Shown here piece by piece: positions 1 through 13,149 of a stretch of DNA of 33,500 bases. Origin of the DNA: Cristatella mucedo (lineage: Eukaryota; Bryozoa; Phylactolaemata; Cristatellidae); contig WPIO01000047.1 in assembly GCA_009760855.2 (NCBI GenBank), positions 494,001 to 527,500 on the forward strand. The letters are read 5' to 3'. The notes under the pieces were generated by a model. It was given only the letters and a program-made list of their open reading frames with translations. It searched no databases and had not been told where the DNA came from. The position numbers and the translations under genes were made by a program. Positions within the stretch are counted from its first letter, which is position 1; each line of letters begins with the position of its first letter.

Positions 1-192
1 TGACCTTCGTTTTATCGTTGATATCTATGGTCAGTAAATAATTTGATAGCCAACGCATCTGCTACCATTCGGAACATAAACTAAAAAGAAAGTACCCGGA
101 TATCAGTCTAGCTGCAGTTGCATAAAGCTTCTGACTTTTAAGAAGCTATAGCTTTAGAAAGCACACAAGCTCGAGCACGTGATGCAATCGAG

Positions 193-325
<133 letters not shown>

Positions 326-347
326 GAGACAGAGGGAAAGAGAGATT

Positions 348-521
348 TACATACTGACCCTGTGCATGTCACCCCTAACCATGTTATTCATTTTTGTTTG
401 TTTAGCAAGCATGATTTTACTCACCATTCAATTGCATTTCCCTTTGCAGTAAATGTAAAGCACCTAGAGAGAGATTGAGTTCTCTGAGGGCGCTTTATCA
501 AGTGCATTATTATTATTACTG
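348..521 (+). mobile_element. CR1/L2-like LINE, 3' UTR fragment
   Basis: This shares the terminal sequence of the other LINE copies: CTGACCCTGTGCATGTC, CCCCTAACCATGTTATTC, then GCACCTAGAGAGAGATTGAG, TTCTCTGAGGGCGCTTTATC and a short ATT-repeat end. Only the non-coding 3' end is left. It is sandwiched between (GA)n and GACAGA-rich microsatellite. Confidence 0.85.
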
Positions 522-621
522 AGACTGAGACAGAGACAGAGAGGCAGAGAGGCAGAGAGACAGAGGCAGAGACATAGAGACAGAGACACATAGAGACAGA
601 GACACAGAAAGACAGAGAGAC

Positions 622-704
<83 letters not shown>
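522..704 (+). repeat. GAGACAGA-type degenerate repeat followed by (TA)n
   Basis: Degenerate GAGACAGAG/GGCAGAGA from 522 to about 624, then about 80 bases of pure TA (625-704). Confidence 0.95.
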
Positions 705-1991
<1,287 letters not shown>

Positions 1992-2086
1992 CGAGAGTTC
2001 GCAAGCTCTGCGGCTCAATAGTGCTCCACCTTAGGCGCTCTGCCACTGCCGTCGTCAGCGGCTGCGGCGATGGCGGTGCTCGCAGG

Positions 2087-2119
2087 GCTAGGCGTGACCT
2101 CAAGGCTAGGCGTGACCTC
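2087..2119 (+). repeat. 18-bp-period tandem duplication
   Basis: GCTAGGCGTGACCTC occurs at 2087-2101 and 2105-2119. Confidence 0.8.
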
Positions 2120-2201
2120 CGCGCGCTGGACCGTTTGGTTGCCGCTCTGCCCCGATCTACGTCCGGCCTGCAGACCACCAGTGTGCGGGCGTCGAGGCTG
2201 G

Positions 2202-2376
<175 letters not shown>

Positions 2377-2449
2377 CCTTCCCTTCGCATTCGCAGCAGC
2401 TGCACGAAAGTCATGGTTTTGTATCGAAGGCCCTGCGTAAGCTGACCGC

Positions 2450-4000
2450 GAATTCAACACTGACAGCGAAAGGCCTTTATGAGCAGGCGAACGCTCGCAG
2501 AGGCTCCGGCGTGCGACGGACGCCAGACCCAGCGGCAGCTGCGCGACCGGAAGGAAGCAGGTGAAGCTAGAAGCGCCTTGAAGCGCAGTCGCGCCTCATG
2601 AGCGGCTCTGCTGCGCCTGCGCAGGTGTGTAGATGACGTACCGACACGGCAAAAGTCCGAATCGATTACAATAGTAATAATAATAATTATTATGTGGATG
2701 GCGGAATTTTTGCAATATAATTATACGTTTGTATAGCGCCCCAAGAGACCCTAATCTCCATTCAGGCACTTCACACATGCCTCGGGGCTCGAGTCCACCA
2801 CCTCAGCCAGACTTTGGTCCCCGTGGCGAGCAGCTTAACTGCTGGACCAAGCCGTATCGCGTAGGGGAGCTGAGTGTTGCCGCGGTCAGTTTAGTAAGCT
2901 GGAAAGGAAGCTTATCGGTATTGCCCGTACCTCCGGAGTACGTCGCCGCCGGAGTACGTCGCCGAATTTCCGTAACAACGACGGGCGCCTTGTTCGGTCG
3001 CCCGAGAGGAGTTGTTGAGGCAGTTGACGCTAGCGACAGCCTGCAACCGCTCGCGATAGCCCGGCCTCGTTGCCGACGGCGCGACCGCGCCTATCGTAGG
3101 TCGCAGACCTGGTCATCCCGTCTGACGGCAGCGACGATGCCCTCGAGAAGGCCGCCGCAGACCGCAAGCGAGATCGCAAAGTACGCCGGCTTTAAGCGAG
3201 ACCTCCTGGCGCGATCGAGGGGGGGAGAGCCGCCGCCGCCATGCTGCCGTTCGCTGCCGGACGCACTTTTGGGTCCGCGCTACGCAGCGAGCGAGCGAGC
3301 CGAGCCGAGCGAGCGAGCGCCACCTCCGAGAAATGCTTTCAGTGAAACGCCTCCGCGAAATAACCGGAAGCTCGGCGTTGGCGAGTCGCTGGCGTGGCGC
3401 CGCAGCGGCGTGCTGACGTTGTAGAAATTCTCCAAGGGCTGAGGTCACTTTGCCGTCGCTCGGAAAGTGAGTGACAAAACCTCGAATGGGTCGACACGCA
3501 GCTGGATTCGGAGCGGGTCTGTGAGAAGCGTTGCAATAGCGCTCGGCGCACTGAGCCGCTGAACTCAACGCACCGGATGTCATGTATCTCCGCCGGCAAA
3601 TCCACACAGTCACGAGGACTAAGTGGATACTATCGACGAGAGATTTCCATAGCTTACTCAATTCGGCACGCTTATGGTAGCTAACAGATTTCTTTTCGCG
3701 CAGCAGAGAGAAAGTTAAGAAGCTGAGGCAAAAATTCAGAGAAGTAAAGCGTCGGCCGTCGGCGGCGGTCGGAGGTGCAAACTCGTCGAGCGTGTCAGGC
3801 TAGTGTCGTGTTGCAGCCTTCTACCATCGGTGATTGTTCAGTGAGAAAGTTGAGCAGCCGGCCGACGATGAGGCCAGTTTTGCTCTCACGTCGCCCGACT
3901 GGAAGCTACTCGTTTAGCAGGCGATTTTAGATGCGAACGAAACTTAACTGCAAGTTAAGGCTGAGTCCGGAGGGCAGTCGAGGAAGTAAGTAGCATAGAA
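2450..4000. other. CpG-rich region without a supported gene
   Basis: GC- and CpG-rich DNA with GAGC/GCGA repeats near 3290-3320. It is interrupted by SINE-A copy 1, and a duplicated GGAGTACGTCGCCG lies near 2935-2963. Long open frames exist on both strands, none recognisable. It could hold a promoter or noncoding first exon. Confidence 0.4.
2721..2855 (-). mobile_element. SINE-A copy 1 (tRNA-derived, LINE-like tail)
   Basis: On the minus strand: head CTTGGTCCAGCAGTTAAGCT (A-box region), GTGGACTCGAGCCCCGAGG (B box), then GTGAAGTGCCTGAATGGAGA and CTCTTGGGGCGCTATACAAA. The tail matches the LINE 3' end pattern. It lies at the edge of a CpG-rich region. Confidence 0.85.
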
Positions 4001-4022
4001 GTAGCAGCTCGGAATGGCTGGA

Positions 4023-5812
4023 ATGAATAATAATAATAAATTTGTGCAGCGCCCGTAGAGAAATTAATCTCTTTCTGGATACATTACATATGCTGTAAAG
4101 AAAGCACGACCAAATGGTTAGTGTTAATTATGCATGGTAATGCAATGCACAAGCACAATATAACAAGTGTAAATGGTCAAAGGGGACATGCACAGTGTCA
4201 GCACGTAAAATATGGTTAGTGGTAGCATGCACAGTGTCAGCACGCATAAGCACACAAGAGACGAGTAGCGAGGAACAACTAAATGCTGGTTTTTAGTTTT
4301 TTTTTTAAAACCTTTGTCATGTCAGGAGATGTCGTGACGCAAGTCGGGAGTGTGTTCCAGCCTTTGGTAGCACACGAACTAAAGGCACGGTCTCCAAAGG
4401 ATTTGAGGTTTGTACGAGGTATAGGTAAACAGTTAGATTCCGAAAAGCGGGTGGTACGATGCTTGGCCTTGTGGCTCGTACGAGGCACCTGTAGAGCTAA
4501 ACGATTTGGTTCAGAAGAGCCAGTGATACGATGCCTAGCCTGGTTTGGAAGTAGTTCTGATAGGTAAGTTGGAGTCAGAGAATGAACGGGCCTACAAGTG
4601 AGTGACAGAACCTTGAAGTCAATGGATCCCCTCAGCTCCCCTACGCTAGATTTGGAGCCAGTGCAGGTCGGCAAGAAGTGGTGTCATGTGGCAACCGCAA
4701 CGCACACGACAGACAAGCCTAGCTGCAGAGTTTTGCACCAACTGTAAGTGCCCGATTGAACAGGCCGGTCGACCAGCGAGTTGTGAGCTACAGAAGACGA
4801 GACGGGTTGTCACAAATGCAAGAACCAATTTAGATGTAGTATCCTTATCTAAGTAAACCCGAATTTTGGCAATTTTATGTAGCTGAAAGTAAGCAGACTT
4901 AGACTGTGGAGCTGATCTGGTCGTCTAATGAAAGGTCACTTTGGAAGAGGACACCTAGGTTTCGTGCAGATGCAACAAGAGATAAGCTGGCAGTGTTGAT
5001 TTTGAGAGTTCCCATTTCTTAGTCACACTTGGTGTACGCATAACTAGTAAGGCGGTGTTGGCGTCATTTAATTTGAGAAAGTTTGCAGCTATCCGTGTGC
5101 GGATGTCAGTAACACGTGCTGTTACAATTCAAAGGAGCTAGGGGAGTTCGACATGTTGAAAACAGGGAGGGATCAAAGCAAAGGTACAACTATATGTCAT
5201 CTGTATATATGTGAAGGCCTAGATTTCGCTTGGTGATCACATCAGCTACCGAGTGAGCATAGACTGTGAAAAGAAGCAGACAGCAGCCCCGAGGTATCCA
5301 ATAATTGAGTACTTCCTAGGACAATCTTAGTCTGTTTATATCAATACTCTGGAGCCTCCCTCTGAGATAGGAACTGAACCATTTCAATGCAGTGCCAGTG
5401 ATGCCCAACCGAGATGAGAAGCGCTCGAGAAGAACCCGGTGATAAATAGTATCAAACGTTACCAAGAGACAGAGCAAAAGGCAGATAGACTTTACCCAAA
5501 TCTGCATTCCTCAGAAGGTCGTTCGTTATACACCGAAAGCAACGCTGACTCTCCGGAGTGATTAGCTCTACAACCGGACTAGAACTTGCTTGCTAGATCT
5601 GAAGTTTCAATATAAGAATTCAGCAGGTCTGCCACAACTCGTTCCAGTGTCTGTCATAGGAACGGTAGAAGGGAAATTGGGCAGAAGTTGCTAAAGTTCT
5701 CATGGTCCGGCGTCGCTTTCTTGGTTAGCGGCCTAATTGCAGCCTTTTTGAAAGGTGCAGGGACATGCCCCGAGGCTAAGGACATATTTATTATTTTAGT
5801 TATTTCATGCCA
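4023..5812 (-). mobile_element. CR1/L2/Rex1-like LINE, 5'-truncated copy with decayed reverse transcriptase
   Basis: This is the longest LINE copy. Reading on the minus strand from 5812: [27 protein letters not shown], then after frame damage FDTIYHRVLLERFSSRLGIT and GTALKWFSSYLRGR (RT palm region). A degraded YTDD-like motif stands where active copies have YADD, followed by LYLCFDPS. The C-terminal domain (ADLHWLQI, DFKVLSLT, LKSFGDRAFSSCA, WNTLPTCV) follows, then the 3' UTR with the LINE tail and ATT repeat near 4023. Several stops and frameshifts make it non-functional. Within 4390-4560 an internal segment encoding RHRTTRFSESN is partly duplicated. Confidence 0.9.
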
Positions 5813-5879
5813 GCAGCAGATCTATGCAGAATGTTCGCCACACGGCTACCCTGGCCTGCCGTCTTGCCCCATTGAAGGG

Positions 5880-7620
5880 ACGCGGCTGAGAGCGGCTTTC
5901 GGCGGTTGCCAGTGAGTGGCCGAGGTTGCCAGTGTGTGGCAGCGAGCCCTCAGCCGAGGAAGGGCGTGCCGAGGCAACTTGGCGCGTCGAACCGATGACT
6001 TTCCTGAGAGACACTTATGACTTTCCTGACCGATGACTCTCCTTGGCGCTTTTTGCCACGAGATTTGGGGAGAGAAGTTGCAGGTAAATCGAGCTGCCTT
6101 GTATGTCGCGAATACGACCGACCAGTGCCAGTTGGTGCAGCAGGGGGGGGGGGAGGCAGAAGGAGAAATGCCGTGGTTTCTGTTAATGCAGAGCAGTCCC
6201 GGAGCCCTGTCGGTTGCTATACCCGTGTGGGTTGGGCAGCCTGGTGCGCACGTGATTGGGAACGGCGCAAGTGATTGGGAGCGGCGTGCTTAGCGAAGCA
6301 GCATCGGCGGCTTGCGCTCGAGGCGGAGCTCGGCTACAGACGTGCGTGCTCGCGAAGCTCGGCTACAGACAATTTCGCGAGCACGCTGGCGCGCCCATCG
6401 CCGATGTGCTACTGCAGAGATTCGCGATCGCTCGCTGGGCCGGCGCATGCGTTCGGCTCGGCGACTTGCGCACTTCGGCTGGGAGCGAGTGCTGACGGCT
6501 CGCCGTCGGTAGGTTGGTTGTAAGAGATATCGACGAAGTCTCTCTTTGACAGAATAAAATTAGCAAAAAGCCAGTGCTTCCCTCGATAAGATTAGAGGCT
6601 CCGGAAGCCCGTAAACACGTTATTGCCGACAGCAGGGAGCGATGCGCCGTGCAAGGTGAGTCACGCTGCACGTGCTGTCAGTGCACAGCGAGAGCTCTTC
6701 GCAGGCTGGCGGCGGTGCGAGCTGCCGGAACTGCTCTGCCTCGCCGCGCTGCTTTGCATCCAGACCGGAACTGAGATCGAAGTCGGCGCTAGTGGAAAAG
6801 GATCGGTGGTGGCCGGCTAGATTGAACGTCTATTATGCGCCGAGAGCTTCGACGTCTCTTCCCTGCCAGAGCGAACTCTCCGCTCCTCCGTCGCCGCTAG
6901 CCTCCCGTCGACTCGTTTCGCCCTCTTTCTCCAGCTGCCGCCGCTGGCTCGCGAGCACTCTCGAATCGAGGGCTCTCAGCCAGCGCATGCGTGAGTGGCA
7001 GCTCGTGCTGTAGCAGCGTGTGCCGTCACTGCCGAAGAAAAAGCACAAAGGGAGGAAAAAGAAGAAGAAGCCGCTGCAGCTGGTGCAGCGGCAGCTGCTG
7101 CTGCTCCAGCTGCAGCGGCTGCCCTCAAGCAGATACCGACAGTGGTCGCCAGAGCTTATCTGTTAGTCTTTCAGCGGGCAGCCGCAAGCAACCACTGCGA
7201 CAGCGTGTTGCGGCAGCTGATGACAACAACGCTGTAGTGAGCGAGAAAGCGACGCCGCCAGCTGCAGCGGCGAGGGTAGAAGAACAAGGCAAGAATAAGA
7301 GGCAGCGCAGAGACCAGAGCCTCGCTCGAGTCACGGCTTCCAGTCGATGGACGCTCGTGCTCGTGTCGCCGTGCCGAACTGGGACCGCCCGGCCAGCGAC
7401 CGGGAGCAGTGCAGCGACCGGGCACCGATCGGGGGGGGGGTAAGGGGAGAGTGAGCACTCACTCCCTTCGGCCGGTGGCCGAATGGCGCCATTCGACATC
7501 AGAAGCACGTCAAACTCCGAAGAAAGACTCGGTGAGGCGGCAATGCTGCTGACAGCAGGTTGCACGTGGACCCGCCCTGGCGTTATAGCGGCTCGTTAAG
7601 CCGGCCGCAGCCTTCGACAG
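5880..7620. other. CpG-rich region, possible promoter or first exon
   Basis: CpG-rich, with short direct repeats (GCTCGGCTACAGAC at 6328-6341 and 6357-6370; GATGACTTTCCTG-like copies near 5995-6035). ATGCGCCGTGCAAG/GTGAGT at 6642-6661 is a strong splice donor context after a short ATG-led frame. No gene can be assigned. Confidence 0.35.
6995..7237 (+). CDS. weak candidate open frame with Glu/Ala-rich low complexity
   Basis: An 80-codon plus-strand frame has a charged EEKAQREEKEEE segment, an Ala run from GCT/GCA/GCC repeats, then LKQIPTVVARAYLLVFQRAA. It lies in a CpG-rich region with no recognised homologue. The Ala run reflects a (GCN)n repeat, so coding status is uncertain. Confidence 0.15.
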   Translation: MAARAVAACAVTAEEKAQREEKEEEAAAAGAAAAAAAPAAAAALKQIPTVVARAYLLVFQRAAASNHCDSVLRQLMTTTL

Positions 7621-7888
7621 CGCTGACTCGGTGTTCTATCGGTGGTCCCTCGGTGGTCTGTCAGTGGTCCTCGGTGGCGACGAAGTGGCCGAATGAACCA
7701 GGATAAAAGAATCCAAAATGGGCTGCAAAACTCGCAGCAGCAAACTCGTCGAACTTCAATGCAGATCGGGCCCCGATGAATCTCACGGTCCCAGTCCGAA
7801 CTCTTTTCGAGTTCCAGAGAGCGACGCTTAGCTGTATCCTCTCGCTGGTCTGCTAACTGGGAACCGATTCCAGAGCTCGAGCATGCTA

Positions 7889-7898
7889 TACACACACA

Positions 7899-7963
<65 letters not shown>

Positions 7964-7980
7964 GTGTGTGTATATATACA
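7889..7980 (+). repeat. (CA)n / (TA)n / (GT)n compound microsatellite
   Basis: (CA)n to about 7948, (TA)n to 7963, then TGTGTGTG and TATATATA. The flanking CA and TG blocks are mutually complementary around a TA centre. Confidence 0.95.
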
Positions 7981-8050
7981 GGCGCCTAAGATGAAGTTCT
8001 TTTAGGGTGCTTTACAAATTAATCGTATAAATATACATATACTTAATAAT
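7981..8050 (+). mobile_element. LINE/SINE-A tail remnant
   Basis: GCGCCTAAGATGAAGTTCTT then TTAGGGTGCTTTACAAATTA matches the shared 3' tail. No tRNA head or coding part is recognisable. Confidence 0.55.
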
Positions 8051-8103
8051 AATCCCTCATCTTATATACATATATTCCCTCACATTATTTATACTATATA
8101 TAC

Positions 8104-8134
8104 GTGTGCGTGCGTGCGTGCGTGTGTGTGTGTT

Positions 8135-8197
<63 letters not shown>
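8104..8197 (+). repeat. (GT)n with GTGC variants
   Basis: Starts with GTGCGTGC variants, then pure GT to 8197. Confidence 0.95.
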
Positions 8198-8199
<2 letters not shown>

Positions 8200-8343
8200 G
8201 GTTAGGGAGAGAGAGACATAGATTGCGAATGAGGAAGACGGAGGGAGGGACATGGAAGGTGAGCAAGTAGCAGAGCGAGAGTGAATGAGAGAGACAGCCA
8301 GCGGGTAGAGGGAGGGAAATATGGCAAAATGGAGAAAGAAGGA

Positions 8344-8451
<108 letters not shown>

Positions 8452-8637
8452 CAATCGAACAGCGAAGCGACTACACAATTAAAAGAAGCCAAGAATTAAT
8501 AAGCAGACGAATTAGTGAACGTGGCAGCAGCAGCTGGAGCTACGCCACATCAGACACGCCGAAGCGTCGCGGAAATCTTGGTAGAAAGCGCCGAAAGAGT
8601 AAAGCCAACGCATTCTGAACAAACCAGCTCACATCGA

Positions 8638-8689
8638 TTAAGAAATTTTACAGACCGGTTGGGTTAAGAAATTTTACAGACCGGTCGGG
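8638..8689 (+). repeat. 26-bp tandem duplication
   Basis: TTAAGAAATTTTACAGACCG plus GTTGGG at 8638-8663 is repeated at 8664-8689 with a single T/C difference. Confidence 0.92.
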
Positions 8690-8699
8690 TCACAACTTT

Positions 8700-10440
8700 G
8701 TGATCTTGGCAAGGATTAACGTTTGCAAGGCGTCACTTTCCTTGATTTAATTTGGAATCGATTCGTGATCCATGGAAATATGACACGGAAGAATGTTTAC
8801 ATCGTTATTCATTATTTGGAGCTTGCAGTAACTTTTGCAATAAATAATTTGGGCACTCTTAGCTATGCGGCGGCTAAAAGCACTCTCTGAGCCAGCTCAG
8901 AGATCTGAATGAGCCGCCGAGCATCGAGTTCCTACGAACAGTTAGCACGAAAAGCCGAAAAGTTGGTTTCATAATGATACCATCAGCACTACCAAAAGCA
9001 CGTACTCATTATCCTAAAGTGCTATCATGTAACTAACCAGAGGTCCTACTAACTGGTGGCCATTAATGTCTCTATGTTCGCTTTAGTAGGCTGGCCCTAA
9101 GCATGATACTTCTTTGCTCTCGTATGCTTAATACAATGCCTGCTACAAATCGTTGGTTATTGATTTTCATGCAGCGAGCTGTATAGCAGCTGAATGGAGA
9201 TTTTGTGCTCTCGTGGCACTATACAAACAATCTAGTATAATAATAATTGTTATCAACTTACCTATGCAGGCAGAGCTCTCGTTTCACTCGGCGCCTGATG
9301 AGCCAGAGTAGAAGGAAAAGACAGGTCACGACTGACAGTATTCTCATTAGTCGTCAGTGAATGAAGGCGCTAGAAATATACAGGGGGCTATACTCAGATG
9401 GCTAAGCAAAGGTGGCTATATTCAGAAGGCAGACTACGTCATGCTTGAACACCGGTCACCGATAGGGCTGGGAAGTGTGATCAAACTGTCGGAAAGTTGT
9501 TCGATTTGTATGATCAATTGCACTTCCTTACAAATTGTATTCGTGAGTACACTATTACATTAAAACCAGCTCTGTCTCAATATCAATATACCCATCTTAT
9601 TGCTTTTATTTGCTCTATATTCTTTTTACCCTGGTACAAGAAAAGCCATCTTTGAGTAGTTCTTAAAGTTTACCTTCAAAATTTTGTGAAGACCACTCAG
9701 ATGAAGCTGAGACAAACAATGACGTGGAAGGCACTGCTACTTGCGGTAGGGGTGCATTGTCCTGGCAGGCCACGTGCCTTGTCGGAAATAGTCCTGAATA
9801 TTTGCTCATGTCAGGCAGAGGTCAAAAGTTTACGAGCCAAAATTTCTAGCCACTTGTTACGAAAGATCCAAGTTGAATCGAATATTTCTGAAGCACCAGT
9901 GGGTGACGTCACTCCGAGCAACTGAACATGCTCTGTTATGATGCGAGTGCAGACGAAATGTAACGAAACGGTTGAATTCAGGATATTCAATGTTGTATGA
10001 AAAATTAACAACACGCCCAAAAATTTTATCATTTGGTCAACCAGTACAGTGTTAGCCTGCCAGCATAAACCATATGCCATCTTGTTCTACCGGATACGGC
10101 TCCTGAAAAAACGAGGCAGCAAGACTGTCTAAGAGAGCGTCCCAGGCTTACAACTGGCCCTTTGATCAACTGCAGAGGCAATTTCGGCTACCGAGAGAAC
10201 GTCAGCAACTGCAGACCTGTCCATTCATCGCCTCTCGTCCTTGACACTTGGTTGGTGTAACCCTCCATCCAAAACCCGAATAAGCTAGCCGATCTCAAGG
10301 CAGCACACGAAGAATAAACATGCTGTAAGAGCTTGAATAATGCAGTAGATGAACTGAAGAAGCAATCACTGTCAACCGGGTGCCGATTTAGCTGTCTCTA
10401 GCTTTGCTCAAACAAGGGGCTGAGGCTGAATCGAAACAGT
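8700..10440. other. unassigned sequence downstream of CCDC148
   Basis: Only a SINE tail remnant (9188-9256) is recognisable. Short open frames at 9357-9563 and 9686-9925 have no recognisable family or splice support. Confidence 0.5.
9188..9256 (+). mobile_element. SINE-A tail remnant
   Basis: GCTGAATGGAGATTTTGTGC then TCGTGGCACTATACAAACAA and an ATA-rich end match the shared tail. Confidence 0.55.
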
Positions 10441-10459
10441 ATAGTCTTCCTGGTGCATT

Positions 10460-10465
10460 TTTATT
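10460..10465 (-). promoter_or_regulatory. AATAAA polyadenylation signal overlapping the CCDC148 stop codon
   Basis: On the minus strand the last codons read ATT GAA TAA AAA. AATAAA therefore starts inside the Glu codon and contains the stop. No other canonical hexamer is seen just downstream, so the 3' UTR would be only about 10-30 bases if this signal is used. Confidence 0.6.
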
Positions 10466-10607
10466 CAATCTTGAACGTACTGGCAGCGTCACGGCGCGGT
10501 GCCTGTGGCCCACGAGTCTGTGAGAGCACTTGTCTGGCGTAGTCGGTAGAGTGCAGTCCGGCATCGCGGAGGCGCTGTTCTAGACGAACCCGAGGATCAG
10601 CCGTGAT
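10461..10607 (-). CDS. CCDC148: CCDC148 terminal exon h (residues 455-502 and stop)
   Basis: The acceptor is CCCCCTCTGTAG before ATCACGGC. It encodes ITADPRVRLEQRLRDAGL, then HSTDYARQVLSQ and a short basic tail ending STFKIE before TAA at 10463-10461. The conserved DPR-R-E--LR-AGLH block and the final FKI are hallmarks of the family C terminus. The protein ends one residue (Glu) past the FKI at which the vertebrate protein terminates. Confidence 0.93.
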   Translation of the reverse strand: MTADPRVRLEQRLRDAGLHSTDYARQVLSQTRGPQAPRRDAASTFKIE

Positions 10608-13066
10608 CTACAGAGGGGGCAGCCGGGATAGCACAGCACTGCTGAGCAGCGAGCCGAGCAAGAACAAAAAACAGCCAAGAAAAAATACTCGTCAGTTAAG
10701 CTTTGCCAATACGACTTGCCTGCTTATCGGTGAATGTGTGGATGTCAAAGAGCGGCTGCTGGATGCTGATTAGCTCGTCTTTTTGGGGCTGAAGCTTGTG
10801 CTGCCAAGACTGAACGGAAATAATGGATAATTCGAAGTTTCAGCTATGATTAGCAGCACGATGTGCTTCTGCATTTCGCCTGCTAGCACAGGTGCAAAGG
10901 TACGAGTCGCGAGAGGACGAATGAAGCAGCAGCTGCAGGAGCGGTGGGAGTCATGTTGGTCGGTACCATCTCGAGCAGCAGCCGAATTCTATTCTGCCCT
11001 TCCAGTGAGATCAGACCCATCGTCGCTGAGCACGCCCGCCGCAGCGGTCGAGCAGAGGCTGCTCGATGGCTGCCACTACATCCTACCCCCAAGCGTCGTC
11101 GAAAGCCCCCAGGTGCCCGCGACGGCAGCTGTACCTCGGTGTCGTGCAAGAGCCTCAATGGGTCTCGCTCGACGTTGACTCGCACCGTCTCCCGGAGCGC
11201 TTCAAGGCGTCGCTCGCGCTCCTCTCTCTCCGCGGCCTCCGCCTCTTGAATCTTCTGCTGCTCAGCCTGCCGCTTGAGTAGCTCGGCCTCTCGAAATGCC
11301 ACCCTTAAAAGGAGTCAGAAGGCAGCTTGACTATGCGAGTCGGCGACGAACGTCTGTCTCTATTCGCGCACCAGCTGTGCCAACTACCTCTGCCCATGGA
11401 CAAACACTTGTCGAACCGACCGGTTTTTGGCGGATTTGATGCCTAACCTGCTCCGACGCCACGCGAGTTTAACTTTTTCGAACCTATGCTGCTTCTACGG
11501 AGATTTCGCGTGTTTTTTTCCAATGACGAAATCTTACCCATGCAAAAAATGCTCAACGTACGTTATTCGGATGCTCTACCAATTTATTTTGCAATACAAA
11601 TTGCTTTCTTTGATTACTAGAAAGACGTACGGCTAGTTATTCATTCACATGCATTTTCATTTCGAAAGCTGCATGACAGCCAGCTTCAGAGCCATCCTCC
11701 CCCCGGCCTTGAACTCGAGCTGAAGAATGCTAAATGTCAAGCTAACTCAGGCAGTAGCTCCAGAGAGCGCGTGTTTGAATGTCGCAGGGCGGCCGGCCTT
11801 AATACAATGTCAGGTTGCACTGGCACAGATATATGCGGCGTTGAACCTAATCAAAGTACTATCCATCTTGGACAGTTGTGGCTGGTATCATCAGGACTTC
11901 ATAGCAGTTTGCCATGTCAGGCTGGTCCAATACTAGCTCTTTAAATTGTATATTTTCTTCTTCCGGTTATTAGCTAACACGGTTCTTCTGATGGGAGTCA
12001 TAATGAAAGCGATGAAACTGGGCTTGTTGTGCCAGTCACCCTGCTACCCGAACATGACTACCCCTGCTGTAAGTGGACCCTCAGCAGAGAGGTCTTACGA
12101 TATTTTACACAAATATACACCTAAAAAATACCCGAACCGTAATAATATTGAAGGCTTACAGCTTGCAGTGATTACCTATCAAAGATTTATCAACAGATCG
12201 GCAAACATTAGGCTGAGCAATAGCTGAGGCACGATAGTCCACAATGCTCGATATGCACTGGCAAAGCCAGGGGACAGGGGAATCCCCCCACATTGACTTC
12301 GGGGGCAGTGACCTGGGCTACCCCATATTCTTATGTCTGCTCCCCCCCCCAACCGTCACCAATGACGAAAGTGCATCTAAATTCCACTCGATGAACAACC
12401 GCAGAGTTCGTGTTAAATAAACACGGTAATTTTGTGCTGCAATTAATCACTAATTACAGGTCTAGCCCAACCTACATAAAAATTGTGCAGGTCATGCCCT
12501 CATCTAAATAAAAATCCGGGCTCAGCCACTGTCTATATGGCCTCTTAGCTCATGGGTGTGCAGGTACCTTTTAACAGGGAAAGTCAAGAGAATACTTAAA
12601 AAATTGGTCCGACAATCGAATAGTTGTTTAGGTATTTTTAAAAGATAAACGTGTTAGAAATTGGATCGGAAGTTCTGACGACCTCCCATAAAAGAAAAAA
12701 TGATTATGCAAAGCGTATCTAACCCGGATAAAAACCGGAAGCAGCATCACAACTTGTTGAACCTTGGTAGATCGAGGTATATGCTGAAGCTTTTTGAGGT
12801 GCTCGCGTGTGACTTTTGAAAAACTTCAGCTTTTGTGTTGCTGTGTACCTTGTAAAGTCCACAACTCGACCAATACTTCGCGATGATATGCAGCACTCGG
12901 GAGAGCCTACCTTTCTCGGTCGTAGGCGGCCTGCTGTGCCAGGCTTTCGTGCAGAGCGGCCAGTCTTTGAGCGGCCTGCTCCTCTCTCTGTCGTCTCTCT
13001 TCTTCTAACTGCTGCCTGTAGGCTTCCACCTAAAATAGTGCAGGCGAGTGCATAGACACATGTGCG

Positions 13067-13149
<83 letters not shown>

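Noticed and set aside
6991-7443. Cys/Ser-rich 150-codon plus-strand frame resembling a small Cys-rich protein
   Set aside because: Cys and Ser runs come from a TGC/AGC triplet repeat. There is no signal peptide or regular Cys spacing.
10846-11281. Plus-strand open frames of 70-110 codons
   Set aside because: They are antisense shadows of CCDC148 exon f, which has strong family similarity and splice sites.
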